Of a stretch of 64,000 bases of DNA, positions 37,218 through 48,500 are shown in pieces. The stretch is from NCBI RefSeq assembly GCF_041146395.1, contig NC_090989.1:282936343-283000342 (forward strand), in the 5' to 3' direction. The position numbers were made by a program, and so were the translations under genes. The notes under the pieces are model-generated. The model made no database searches. It was not told the origin of the DNA and worked only from the letters and a program-made list of their open reading frames with translations. This stretch comes from Eulemur rufifrons. Lineage: Eukaryota > Chordata > Mammalia > Primates > Lemuridae. Numbering within the stretch: position 1 is the stretch's first letter; every line of letters starts with the position of its first letter.

Positions 37218-40200
37218 CTGTGGAATAAAAAGATTTGAATGTCACCACTCAGTATGACAAAGCAGCCTCCCATGTCTGCAGTATTCTGGGCATACTTCTT
37301 TCCTGCCCAGATTTCATTTTCTGCCAGTGACACGGCCATTTGTAACGCAGCGGCTCAGAGATGCTCTTGCCATAGAATAGATTCTGTGTTTAGAGAGGTA
37401 AGTGATCACTGAGATGGTTTATTCTTCTATTTCCAAGGGGACATGGACACAGTAACTTGTTTGCCAAACTAATAAATATCAAGAACAATTGGGATTTCAA
37501 ACACCATAAAGCATTTTAAACAGGGACTTTGTTTCAGGGATGCTTTCTCAAATAAAGCTGTATTTTATGTAAATCGACCTTTGAAGCTCTTTTTATGTTT
37601 ATGCCTTTTTATTTAGCAAATTGTACTCCTCATCTTTTACAGAGGAAAATAATGGGAAAAGCCTGGAGTGTATGGTCCAAATTTATAAAATCCAAGAAAG
37701 GAAAGTCTTTGTTTTCAAATATGGACATTTCTATGCAAATGGAAAAAACTGGCAGCTTATCGCCTTGGCTCTGGAATATTCTTGGCCCCGCAGAATTCCA
37801 AAAGCAGCAACCAGACTACGGGGCAGACGCTGGCAAATGGAAAAGGGATGACCACCATGGGGAGAAGGTGCTGAAAGGCACGGGCACTTGGGCCAAAACA
37901 TAGGTGACAGGCGGGGTGTCTGGACAGATGAAGCCAGCGGACTGCCCGCCAAGGCCACCTCGATTGTGCTACTTCTGTCTTCCTGCTTGTGGGGAGCGAG
38001 TAACCTCAGCCTGGCCCCTGACCCACAGGGACGGATGAACGGATGTTTGCTCCAACTCGAGCTGCCTCTAATGTCTTTACGTAGAGTCCGTCCCTGCTGG
38101 GCCACCGGGAGGAAATCTGGTTCGTGCAGAGGAGGGAGGGGTGTTAACTTCTTGTTTGGGGCTGGAATCAGACAGTGTCTTTTTGGCCAGTGATTTAATG
38201 ATCAGACATCTACACCCAGCCAGGCTGCCTGGGTTTAAATAGATCTTTGCCCAGGTTCACAGCACCTTCTCGTTTCCAGGGGAAAATGTGGAGGAAGAGT
38301 TCAAGGTAATTCACTGATTCACTGCACAAATCCCCGCGAGGGGCTGGATGCTGCCGAGGAAAGCAGGATGGGCCACGGTTCCTGGTGACACGTTAGTGAG
38401 GTTGCCGTACCGGAAGACAATTGAAAGGGAGGTGGGCCTCCTCTTTGCCCCCGTCTCTGGCGAGGGAACTGCCATCTCCTTAAGGACATGAAGGGTTGGA
38501 CACACAGGGCTTTCTGCTGCTGCTTTGGTTATACGTGTTCCTGATGGCTTTAGAATGCCCTGTTGTTTTCCACATTTCTGCACATTTATACATCTGGCCC
38601 AGCAGCCCCCTGATACGTGAAACGTAGGTAACTTGCAACTGTCAGTGGTGATGTGAACCAAGGGACGCCAGAGGTGGGCAGGCCCTGGATAAGGCAGCAC
38701 CAGGTGCGCCTCTTCCGGCCTGGGTGACTGCCAGGGGAACACCGGGGTGCTCCAGCTTAGCAAACCATTGCGACACTTTCCTCTCCAAGTCAGGCTTGGG
38801 CTGGGTGTCACCTGCCTACCACAGTATGGTGGACACAGCTCCAGATCTTCTTCTGCCCAGAGGTCTCTGTATCCCTTTAAGTCTCCTTGGACTCTAAGGG
38901 GCATGGCCTCCGCAGGAGGAGGAGAGAGGTCCTGGTTTCCTGACAGCCTTTTCCTCCTGAGCCCCGTCCAGCTGGGGATGCAGAAAATTACCTGGGATCC
39001 CTGAACAATCCTCTCCTTTGCTCTAAGAAGCCTTGCACTTTTCTTATTCTTCCTGTGGGTGTTCCTTCCACATTCCTACCTTGCCACTTGTCATTTCCCC
39101 TTCAGGAATGTCCGCCTCACCCCCACCCACTCCACACCCACCCGGGGCCCGTACTGCCTCTCCCTTCTCTGAGACCCTCGCTCTCCTCCTCCCTGAAGGC
39201 TCACGAGCAGTGGCTTGCTGTTGCTTGCCTTCCACTCTGGTAAGGTCCATCCCACTGCTGAGAAGCCAGAGGCACTGCTGTCCCCCACAGAACAGCAAGC
39301 TTCCTGAGGACAGGGACCAAGTCTCATCCTCCTTTCCTGTCCCCATGGCAGACAGAACTGCAAGGAGCCACACACAGCATGGCCTTCAGGAGCAGCCTCC
39401 TTGGCTGTCCCCATCTCATTCTTTGGCCACTCAGTATTTATCACCTTTGTCACCACCGTTACCACTGCCTCACAACAGGTCCCCTGCCAGTCCGTGTTCT
39501 CGGATACAAGCCACAGGAACCAGATGTGGCTGAGTCAAGAAGAGAAGGGCTTTATGCAAAGAGCCAGCGTGGCTCAGACTCCTGCACAGGCTGGGAGCCA
39601 GCCAGGCCCAGGGCTGCCACCACTACCCAGGAACCAGGCCCTGCAGGGCCCCCAGGAAGAGCACCTCCCAGACCATAGGCCAGAGTCTCGGCTCACCTGA
39701 CCAGTGAGGCTCAGGTCACAGGCCCAGGCCCTGGCGTCATGGAAGCTGGGAAGGCATTTTCAGCTTCTGGGGTGGGAGCCAGGCCAGGGATTGAGCGCCT
39801 ATTCTCTGCTCTAGGCCTGAAACCTGAGGCCAGGCCTTCTAGGGTCCTCCTCAGGGGAGGAGAAGCCACACAGGTAAAAATACCTTGTAGGACAAGTCTG
39901 GAATGAGGTGGCTTTGGGGACACATGGTCGGGTGAGAGCATGAGGGAAGACTGGAGCTGGGTGTCACGGGCAGTCTGGGGGAGGGGCAGCAGAGAGAGTG
40001 GTCAGGGCTGAGGGGCCTCAGGCCATGAGGTGGAGGACCACAGGGAGAGCGTCTGCTTGGCCAAAGTCAGATAAGAGAGCAGTGGGGACCCTGGGTCCGC
40101 TCACACGCCCACTGCCTGCTGCCTCTCCAGGACTCTGACCGCAGGCCCCTCTGAAGTCCCTTGGAATGCGGGCCTGATCCAACAGGGCTCAGGGCTCGCA

Positions 40201-41574
40201 GACCCCAGGAGATGCGGCTCGACAAGGGCATTTGGGGAAGGAGTCTCGTTCCCGAGTCACGTGTTCATCTTGACAAAGTTACCGGGCTGGAAGGCTGCAG
40301 GGGAACCCTCCCCTTCCAGGTTCCTGTAAGTGGCACCCAAATTGTACACATCTATGAAAATACTTTAAAAGGGGAACATCCACGGCCTTTCTCCCCACCT
40401 AATTTCTCACACACATTTATGTGATTAATTTCAGTTTCTTAAAATCTAACACCTTGAAACTCAAGCCCTGCTCATGAGTAATTATTTATAAACAGTGTCA
40501 TAAAAGGCTGCTTGACTGCCAAGAGTAATCAACTTCTTCAAACCACTTCAAAGGAAATCAAAAAACCTTTCCATCCACGGATCCTTTTGAGGTTTAACTA
40601 GGAGCATGATTTAAAATTCACAAGAAAACCCTTAGGTATTGGAGCTCTAATACACAGCTTTCTTGGACAAACGTTTGATAAAAAACGAAACATACCATTA
40701 TATACACCATCGCCTGCTTTAATATTGCCCAGGGCTACTGTAAATGCTCACTTTGTACTAAATCTGCTTTTCTCTCAGCAAAGGGGCTGCCAGCCTGTGT
40801 GCCGTTCCCGCATGTGCACGCTCACCAGGATGAGTCCGGAGCCTTCTCTCCCTCTACACCCGTCACTGGCCATGTCGCCATGTGTCATGGTTAACCCCGT
40901 GCCCAGTGAGAGGAAGGGTTGAGGTCCTGGCCCCAGTTAACACAGGCTGCTGCGTGGCTGGAAGGAGGCACAACAATCTGACACGGTAGCCCAGGGGAAG
41001 AGACACCCCTTGGATGTCATGGGACCTCTCCGAGCCTCCTGCACTCTTCTAGAATGTATGAGGCTTGGGCTTCTACCCACCCCTAGAAAAGTCACAAAAG
41101 CAAGGTGGTCTCCCCTGCTTCCCCTCCTCCTGCCCCATTTTTGCTTTCTGTGTCTGTGAAGCCTTGTGCAAGGGGAGGGAAACCCACAAAAGTCCCTCTC
41201 TTCTTTTTGTGTAAGCGGCAGGGACTTGAGCCAAAGGATAAACACATTCCAACATCCATAAAAGCTGCCAGCCCAAGGCCTGGCAGTGAGGGCGGAGGGC
41301 GTGGGGAATGGGGTTACTGGGATCCAGAGACTCTACTCCCTGAGAGCATCTGGGCCAAAAAACTGGACTCTGGCTGTTCAGCAGGACAGACAGGAGGCCA
41401 GCCCTCAGCCTGCGAGTAAAGCAGGCAGGTCTGGATTCTTTGGCCCTGCTTGAGAGCAGTGGAGCAGGGGTGACGTGGAGAAAGGAGTGAAGGCTCCGTG
41501 GAGGGCCATGCGTGAAAGCCTTCAGAAAGCCTGAGTCCTGTGAACAAACGGAAAGGGGGCGCTAGGCAAGCGGG

Positions 41575-41635
41575 AGGAAGGCAGGAAGGGAGGAAGGCAG
41601 GAAGGGAGGAAGGCAGGAAGGGAGGAAGGCAGCAG
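41575..41635 (+). repeat. GGAA-type minisatellite (16-bp unit)
   Basis: About four tandem copies of a GGAGGAAGGCAGGAAG-like purine unit. Confidence 0.9.
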
Positions 41636-42094
41636 CGGAGGTGGCTGTCCAGCAGCGTCAGCTGCACTGCATCCAAACCAGACAGAGATGATGTTTAAAC
41701 TGAAAATCCTGATGAAGTGGATAGTTTGACACTGAAAACTAAATTTGTACACAGATGCAAGATCAAAATGTAAAGAGAAGATAGAATCTGCCTCAAATTT
41801 CAGGCTCTTGAATTTCTAGGCTGGGGGACTAGCTAAGCCTTGAGGTTAGTGGTTTAAGAACACAGAACATGGTGCACACACAGGATTTTCAAACCAACAG
41901 TAGAAAGTGCCAGTGCAACCCAATTTCTCAGTGTTCAAATGGTTATATTATTATAAAGCACAATTTTTAATTTGGAAAAATCTCATTAGACTTTTCACAA
42001 GCAGAAATTCAACATCCCATTCCCTAAAGCCCCCCACCCGTGGGAGCATCAGGACTTGCCACTCCCTGGGCCACCACTGGCCAGGCCAAAGCTC

Positions 42095-42185
42095 CACGGC
42101 CTCTACCTCGCTTAACCAGACACACCCATTTTATAAATGAGGAAACTGAGGCCAAGAGAGAGCAACGATCTCTCACTGTCTCTTT
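42095..42185 (-). repeat. MIR fragment
   Basis: CATTTTATAAATGAGGAAAC then TGAGGCCAAGAGAG. Confidence 0.55.
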
Positions 42186-42319
42186 ACATTTGAAAAGGGG
42201 AATGAATCAATGATTAATGAACCGGAGGGTCCCTGACACTGAAGGGTCCCTGACAGGAGGGCGGCAGGATGGGCGCAGTGCACTGCACAGCAGCTGCTTC
42301 TACTTGCTCTCCGTTGACT

Positions 42320-42425
42320 TTTGCCTTACTTGGCTTTTACTTCATACTTTACTTTTACTTGAGCTTTTAATTTGCTTTTGTTTACTTTCACTTTGTGCTT
42401 ACTTTTCCTTTGCTTTCCATTATTT
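42320..42425. repeat. degenerate CTTTTACTT array
   Basis: Repeated CTTTTACTT, CTTTACTTTTACTT and TTACTTTCACTTTG blocks over about 100 bp, strongly pyrimidine-biased on the plus strand. Confidence 0.6.
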
Positions 42426-43878
42426 CTTTGGTGGTAGCAGCATAAGAGAGTCGGGCACGGGCACAGATGCTGCCAGCAGCCCTGGAGTAAGGCAGCCCAG
42501 CAACACCCGAGCTCAGCAGGGGGTTGGGAGCAGGGGGAATGCAGAAACTTCTTCCTCCGGCAAAGGGAGCCCAAGTCAGTGAGGCCTGGGGGACAGCCTG
42601 GGTCTGCAGCAGTAAGGAGCAGCCAGGAGGGAAGGGTGGGCTTAGCACCCACCCTGCAGAGCAGGTGAATCTGGAAGAGGCACCATGTAATCCTGCACCA
42701 CTGGCACCACGTAATAAATAGCCACGCAGAGAAAGGAGGCATCTGAGAAGAGTCACTGCAGGGCCAAGTACATTCTAGCAGGACAGGGGGTCTGGGGAGG
42801 AAGCGAGTTCGACAGCTCAGGAAGGTGGTTGTCCTTGCCCACTCTGGCACCGCTCTGCCTGCACCTGGGGCATATCAGCTCTTAGTCAAGTCAGCTGAAC
42901 GTGGGGATGCCCAGAGAATCACCCACTCGTGCCTAACTAGAGGATCAGGAAAGGGCCTCTTTGCTGGTCTTTGCTGGGGCTGTCTTTGAACCTGCCTGCC
43001 TAGGTCCATGCAGTGGCACCAGGATCCAAGAAGCCCCTCACTCTATTTCCCACAGCCAAGCCTGGGACTGCATCAGGACCTGTGTGCCTGGAGCATCTGC
43101 AGGCTGGGAGCCTCCTCTCTCTAACATTTTTTAAAAAGCTACTCAGTGTCATTTCTTACCTTGGGCCTTCTGAACCCCACTGCAGGGCATTTGAGGCCTC
43201 TTGTCCTTAGCTGCACCACGTGCTAATTTCATTAGTGTTCTGGTAGCTCCTTCAAAGTGGGTAATGCTTCAATGAAAGAAACATAAAAACTCCAAGACAC
43301 GAGTTCTCCCTGACAGCTCACACAGGACAGAGCTCACATGGCAGACTGTGAAACGGGTGGAGGCCCTTCCTCGAGTGAGCGCCTCCCTCCTCCCCGGTTC
43401 TGCACTCTGGCCGTGGGTCTGGCCGACCTGCACTAGTTGACTGCAAAGGTTCGGGGAGCTCTGAAACTCATTAACGGCGCCGATAATGAGACCATCGGAA
43501 AAGCCCAAGCGCTTGCCTGTCTAGGCAGACCAGAAACCAAACTTACACCTGACAAGTGGAGTGATCAGAGAGCTTAAACCCAACAGGCAACATCAGTTAG
43601 GGCAGGGGAAAGCATTAATAATTTATTCCATGGGCCATTCGGAGGTTTTCATTTTAATAAGTTGGCAACAGAATTTTTATTAGTTGTGCTCCAAAAGAAA
43701 TTAAGGGAGTTTTCAATTAACTACCACTGCAAGTTGTCAAAACCCCTCCCCACCCTGTTCTGACCTCCCTCAGGCACAGGTAGGACACAGTGGTTCTCAG
43801 CTGTGCCCAGGGCAGTGCAGGGCCTCCTGAGGAGGAAGCGGAGGAGAAAGATGGGGAGGACGCGCACCGAGTGCTCAC

Positions 43879-43963
43879 CATTATCGTTATTGCGATGCAA
43901 GTGCTGGATCATGAAGGAGATGGGGTCCTCGGGCTGGTGGATCAGGAGTTGCTCCAGCATGTT
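43879..43963 (-). CDS. AK8: AK8 coding exon 2
   Basis: Eighty-five nt encode residues 29-56 ([14 protein letters not shown] onward) plus the first base of Val57. The acceptor is CCCACAG at 43964-43970 and the donor is GTGAGC at 43878-43873. The encoded helical leader, with its QPEDPI sequence, resembles the docking-type segments that precede some axonemal adenylate kinases. That comparison is inference. Confidence 0.96.
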
Positions 43964-44861
43964 CTGTGGGCACAGGGCAGACAACGAGGTGGTCAGCACC
44001 TGCAGGAGAACCCTGGTCGCCACGGATACCAGCTACGGGGCCTGCTCTCTCACTGCACCCCACCAAACATGCCTTCAACCTGGGACCCAGCCCCTGCCCC
44101 AGCTGGCATCTGCTTGACTCCCCATAAGCAGAGGCATGAGAGGGGCTGTGTGGGTGCCGCTGGGGAGGTGGCACCTAGAGGGAGGCCGAGCTGGAGGGCC
44201 CTCGTCCCACTCAGAGCAGGCAGTCCCAGGGCCCTCTCCCCTGGGTCCCTCTGTGCTTCCCCTACAAAGTCTTCCCTCAGTTCTTCTCATGCACTGTCGT
44301 TCCCCCTCAGGGCCTCAGCCAATGCTGTTTCCACAGCTCGGAATGCTTCTTCCTCATTCTTGTCCCGGCTAACCTCAGTCCTCAGATACCACTAGGAGCA
44401 CATGCACCAGGTAGATCTGTTGGATGTTCCTGCCCACTGCGTCCCTGTTCCTTGCCTCACCTTGTCCCTGCCCATCCAGCCACCAGCCCCCAGCAGGCCA
44501 TGGGTTCGGTGGGCCTCACTGTCTTCCTGGACGCTCCGGCACCCCAGTGCCTGGCACAGTCACAGCACGTGCCCAGTGCAGATGTCTGCTGGGGGACATG
44601 GCCACCACTATTACCTGTGTTCCTCTAGAATGGGACAGAATATTTACCCGCCAAATATCTAAGTAGTCCTGGGATATCCTGGCCATTTACTCCAACTGAG
44701 CAAACATATCAAGGGAAGCCGCTTTTAGGGTTGCAGAACAAATGGCACGGAAATGAGCTGAGCAGCCAACAGGAGCTGGGCTGCTGTAGTAAGGGGCATC
44801 CTTCTGCCCCAGGGATGAGCAGGGAGGGGCTTTCACCCTCTGGGGGCAGACAGAGTGCAGG

Positions 44862-44990
44862 GCAGTAAAAAGAGCACTGAACTGGGAGACATCCTGGTTC
44901 TAGTCCAGGCTATATCTCACCAGCAAGTCCCTTGCCTTCTCTCAGTTTCCCCACATGTTCAGTGGCACAGTTGCACTAAATTCACGTTTG
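44862..44990 (+). repeat. MIR
   Basis: GGGAGACATCCTGGTTCTAG and CTTCTCTCAGTTTCCCCACA. Confidence 0.65.
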
Positions 44991-45473
44991 TATATTGCTG
45001 ATGCGATGGTATGAGATGATTCTAGATGGTTTATACATATTTTTCATTTCATTTTTAAATAGTTGCATATTTAATGTGTATTGGAAAAATAACTACATCA
45101 GACCTATAATTTCAAGGATATTTCTTAGGATGAAGCAAAAGAAGTTACTTAATTTTTTACAAAGTGAGTTGATTTCAACAAATGATTAAGTTGAAATGGA
45201 AATGTGGCCATGCTCATGTGAATCTATACATGTGACAAAATTTCATAGAACTGTACACATGACAAACAAATGAGTGCAGGGAAAAACGACGAAATCCAAA
45301 TAAGACCTGCTGTCCAGGCAACCACATTGTGCCAGCGACGCCTCCGGGCTTTAACCAGGTACTACAGTTATGTTACAGGTGGTCACTGAAGAAACCTGGA
45401 GGAAGGGCAGAGCAGAAATCTAATCTATTTTTTAACTTCCTGTAAGTCTAAAATCATTTTAAAATAAGAAGTA

Positions 45474-45628
45474 GGCCAGGTGGCTCATGCCTGTAATCCC
45501 AGCACTTTGGGAGGCTGTGATGGGAGGATCCCTTGAGCCCAGAAGTTTGAGGTTGCAGTTAGCTATGATGATGCCACTGCCCTCCAGCCTGGGCAACAGA
45601 GCAAGACCCTGTCTCTAAATAAATAAAT
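45474..45628 (+). mobile_element. Alu monomer
   Basis: A one-arm Alu (GGCCAGGTGGCTCATGCC start, AAATAAATAAATAA tail). The flanks AAAATAAGAAGTA (45461-45473) and AAAATAAAAAGTA (45629-45641) are a duplication with one mismatch. Confidence 0.93.
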
Positions 45629-46119
45629 AAAATAAAAAGTATAAAAAATGGAAAAGGTCAAAACCAAGGAGGGAATACACACATGACTAAGGACTGAAAT
45701 ACTGGACTAAAAGCTTTGTTGGGCAGTTCCTCTGACAATTGCTGTGGAAGAAACCCCAGGTTCTCTAGAGTAGACCACAGGGCCCCACGAGTTCCACCAT
45801 CCTGCCCACTACCTGCCAACTTCTAACCTACCTAGCTATTTTATTTGTGATTGGACAGTCAAGCAGTTTTAGGAATCTCTCCTTCTCCCTCTGTCAGTTA
45901 ACATTTTCCAAAGTAAGCATATGTTTGCTGGAGAGATGGACTCAGCTCCCTAGCGTGCAGGTCGGAGGTCAAACGACCACAGGCATAAACATGGCTGTGC
46001 CTCTGTGAATGGGGTGTACCCCCAGGAGCAGACATGTTCTGGAAACTGAGCTCCAGCTTCCCTTTGGCCCTCAAAACCTTTGAGTGGCTGAGAGTTCTTC
46101 CAATCAAGATCCTAAAACC

Positions 46120-46225
46120 TTTTACCTCCACCGGCTGCAGAGGGAAAACCGGGGCACAGGTGAGGGCAGGGCTTTGCCTAAGGTCACACAGTGAGGTGGG
46201 GGCCCACTCAGGCCTGGAATCCAGG
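46120..46225 (-). repeat. MIR fragment at CpG island edge
   Basis: GAGGGAAAACCGGGGCACAG and AAGGTCACACAGTGAGGTGG. Confidence 0.55.
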
Positions 46226-46825
46226 ATGAGACCTTCGGAGCTGTGGGGGCACCTGGCCCTGAGAAGGGGTCAGGATGGGCGATGCTGCTGTTCCTGGAGG
46301 CGGCCGCCTCAGGGGATGGGGATGCCTCCTTTAACTCGGACAACCTCCAGCTCCCAAACCTGTGCTGAGAGGCTCCCCCATACAATTCGACAGACTCGGA
46401 ATTGCCAGCGTGGAAGAGCGCCCTGAAGGCCACCTCTTGCAACCCAGCATTTTCCAGGTGGAGAAACTGAGAAAAGGAAGGGCCTTGGTACAGACCAGAA
46501 GGCCACCTGGCGGCAGAGCCAGGACCACATCCTGGCCCGAGTGGCTGTCGGGGTGTGAAGTCGACCGTTCAGTGGCCTGCTCCCTTTCCTCCCATCAGGC
46601 TCCGCCAGAGGCAAACCGGGCAGCGCCAGGGAGGGGGTTCTTCAGCTCGAGGGCGCCCTCGGGGTCACAGCGACCAAAGAATCGGACACCCCGAGGTGGG
46701 CTGCCTCGTGGGCGAGCGACTCGGGCCCCCCCGCCCCGCTGCAGGTCTCGTCGCGCAACCGACATCGCGACAGAGGCTCCCCCGCCGTTGCCTGTGTCGT
46801 GACAGGGCAGGGAGACTCGGGTCAC

Positions 46826-46909
46826 CTGCATCAACTCGAAGATGTGGTTCGACTCCCCGTACTGGGGCATTTCCGCTGGGATGCGGTGAGGGGCAGTGGT
46901 CACATCCAT
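46826..46909 (-). CDS. AK8: AK8 coding exon 1
   Basis: Twenty-eight codons start at the ATG at 46909-46907 (protein starts [19 protein letters not shown]) and end at CAG followed by a GTGAC donor, phase 0. This start matches the known AK8 N-terminus, and the exon lies in the CpG island. The segment precedes the first kinase domain. The transcription start is not resolved; the 5' UTR lies to the right of 46909. Confidence 0.96.
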
Positions 46910-46931
46910 GTTGCCGCTGCGGCTCGCCGCT

Positions 46932-46954
46932 CCCTAGTAACCGCGTCGCTAGGG
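46932..46954. promoter_or_regulatory. paired RFX-like half-sites upstream of the AK8 ATG
   Basis: CCCTAGTAAC, a 3-bp spacer, then GTCGCTAGGG form an inverted repeat 23 bp upstream of the AK8 start codon. Each arm is one mismatch from the RFX half-site CCTAGCAAC. The arms point away from each other, unlike a classical X-box. RFX control of cilia genes is established; binding at this site is inference. Confidence 0.4.
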
Positions 46955-47507
46955 CCGCCGCGCCGCCTGCGTCATCACCGCGCGCCGCTCCGCCCAGCCC
47001 GTCCGCAGGCCCCGCCCATAGACCACGCCCCGAGCCCGGCCTCTGCCTCGCGCGCTCGAGCCCGCTGCGACGTCCTCTGCAGACGCGTTCGGCGGCTAGG
47101 AAAAGTCATTTTCTCTCCCCCGGCCTCTCCCCATGCGCGCATCTTAACGGGCGACACCCTCAGGTCGCTTCCAGCTGCGCCTTCTGGGATCAGGGCTGCC
47201 CCCGGCAGGGCTGTCCCAGTGCAGAGACCCCCGCGACACCACCGAGCGGCCGGGAGGGGGCGGGCGGCGGAGCCTGCTTCTGGGTCAGTCACTGCGCTCT
47301 GGCCCGGGCGGTGGAAGCTTCGTGGGCCAGCTCTGGCTCTGCTCTCTGGGCCTCAGTTTCCCCGTCTTTAAAATGAAGAGGCTGGAATAGCTGTGGGGGA
47401 GGGTCCAGAAGAGGGAGGGGCGTGCGTGGGACGGTCCAGAGGGCCGAGCGGCCAGCGTCCGAGCCCGGGCGGACCCCACCTCCGGCTCCCGGGTGGGGCG
47501 GCGCGGC

Positions 47508-47540
47508 CACGTGACCCGATTGCTATGGCCCCGCGGCAAC
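47508..47540. promoter_or_regulatory. E-box and X-box-like motif
   Basis: CACGTGAC (47508-47515) matches a USF/MiT-type E-box. It is followed by ATTGCTATGG (47519-47528) and CGGCAAC (47534-47540), which are the two halves of an RFX X-box (GTTGCYATGGCAAC) separated by extra bases. The position suits SPACA9 transcription. It is a motif match by eye only. Confidence 0.4.
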
Positions 47541-47974
47541 AATCGGGCCGCGGCCCCGCCCGCCTCGCAGGTGCTGGAAAGGGCCTCCCCGCCCCTCCGG
47601 GGCCCCAGACACCCACGAGTCACCCCAGCTTCTGGGTCTCTGAGAAGCGGAGACGTTCTAGACAAGCGAGGGTAAAGGGGGCCGAGGGCGGGCCGTCGCC
47701 GGCCCCGGGGCGCGGAGGAAGAGAGGAAGGTGTGGGGCAGAGGGTGGAGGGGCTGCGCGGCTGGCCCTGGAGGGGTGGTGGGGAGACGCGACGGGGGAGG
47801 GAACTCTGTGAGTCGTGTTTGTTCCCCGAGGGCTGGGGTAGCCTGGTGGTGGTCGCAGCACTGAACTGGGAGCTCTAGTGCACGGACTGTTAGTTGAACT
47901 CTTAACATTGTGCTCTCCACAAACTTGTCTGTGTGCGTCACGGAGCAGCAGTAGGCATAACCAGTACCGACAGC

Positions 47975-48150
47975 CCAGAGGTCGAGGCCGGGCTTCACTC
48001 TTACTAGCAGTGGGAGCTGGGCCAGCTGTTGACCTGTCCTGTACCTCCTTCCGCTCCCGTGAAATGGGGACTATAGAAGGGTCTCAGGAGCTCCTGTTGT
48101 GAAGTATTAGCACCTGACATGCAGTAAGCACAAAATACATGGGGCTGCTA
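47975..48150 (+). repeat. MIR
   Basis: CTCCCGTGAAATGGGGACTA then GTGAAGTATTAGCACCTGAC and ATGCAGTAAGCAC. Confidence 0.6.
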
Positions 48151-48299
48151 TCAGTAGTATTACCTCATTTAATTTTTCCAACAACGCTATGAAATAGGCA
48201 CCTTCATTCCCATTAGACAGATGAGAACTTAGAGGATCAGAACAGCGAAGAGCAGTTGGCTGGGCGCCTTTGGGTAAATCATTTCCCCTTTCTGGGCTT

Positions 48300-48500
48300 C
48301 TTTTCTCAGTTGTTGATCATAAAGCATTAGAATCAGAAGGCCCCTTGAAGAGCCTTTAATCCAAACTCCCTCATTTTACAGATGGATAAACTGAGGCCCA
48401 GGAAGGGGAAAAACCTTGGCCCAAGGTCTCTGGTTAAATCAGAGGCAGGGCCAGAGCTTGAACCAGGCATCCCAAGGGCAGCCAAAGCCCTTTACTAGCA
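48300..48500 (-). repeat. MIR/L2-like fragment
   Basis: TCATTTTACAGATGGATAAA then CTGAGGCCCAGG, and CAGGGCCAGAGCTTGAACCA. Confidence 0.6.

Larger units (their letters stand above)
37218..43878 (-). other. AK8: AK8 intron 2
   Basis: A 6.7-kb intron with few classifiable repeats: a GGAA-type minisatellite at about 41575-41635, a MIR scrap at about 42095-42185 and a degenerate CTTTTACTT array at about 42320-42425. The rest is unique-looking sequence, and the open frames in it (for example 38311-38904) show no known domain. Confidence 0.78.
43964..46825 (-). other. AK8: AK8 intron 1
   Basis: A 2.9-kb intron holding a MIR (about 44862-44990), an Alu monomer (45474-45628) and a MIR-like scrap near 46120-46225. 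Its right end enters the CpG island. No additional exon was identified. Confidence 0.8.
46500..47770. promoter_or_regulatory. CpG island, probable shared AK8/SPACA9 promoter
   Basis: The segment is strongly GC-rich and dense in CpG, unlike its surroundings, and contains the AK8 start codon. AK8 runs left and SPACA9 runs right, so it is the obvious bidirectional promoter. RFX-like half-sites (46932-46954 and 47519-47540) and a CACGTGAC E-box (47508-47515) lie inside. No TATA box was seen. The SPACA9 first exon must lie in or near it, because the first coding exon begins with a 3' splice site at 52676, but I could not fix its coordinates. Confidence 0.85.

Noticed and set aside
43790..44395. 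201-codon plus-strand open frame
   Set aside because: It is the antisense of AK8 exon 2 and its flanks; the real coding strand is minus.
46555..47376. 273-codon plus-strand open frame in the CpG island
   Set aside because: Stop codons are rare in GC-rich DNA in all frames here. The protein is low-complexity Arg/Pro/Ala-rich, matches nothing I know and overlaps AK8 exon 1 in antisense.
47285..47998. 237-codon minus-strand open frame
   Set aside because: CpG-island artefact with no domain, no splice context and Arg/Pro bias.
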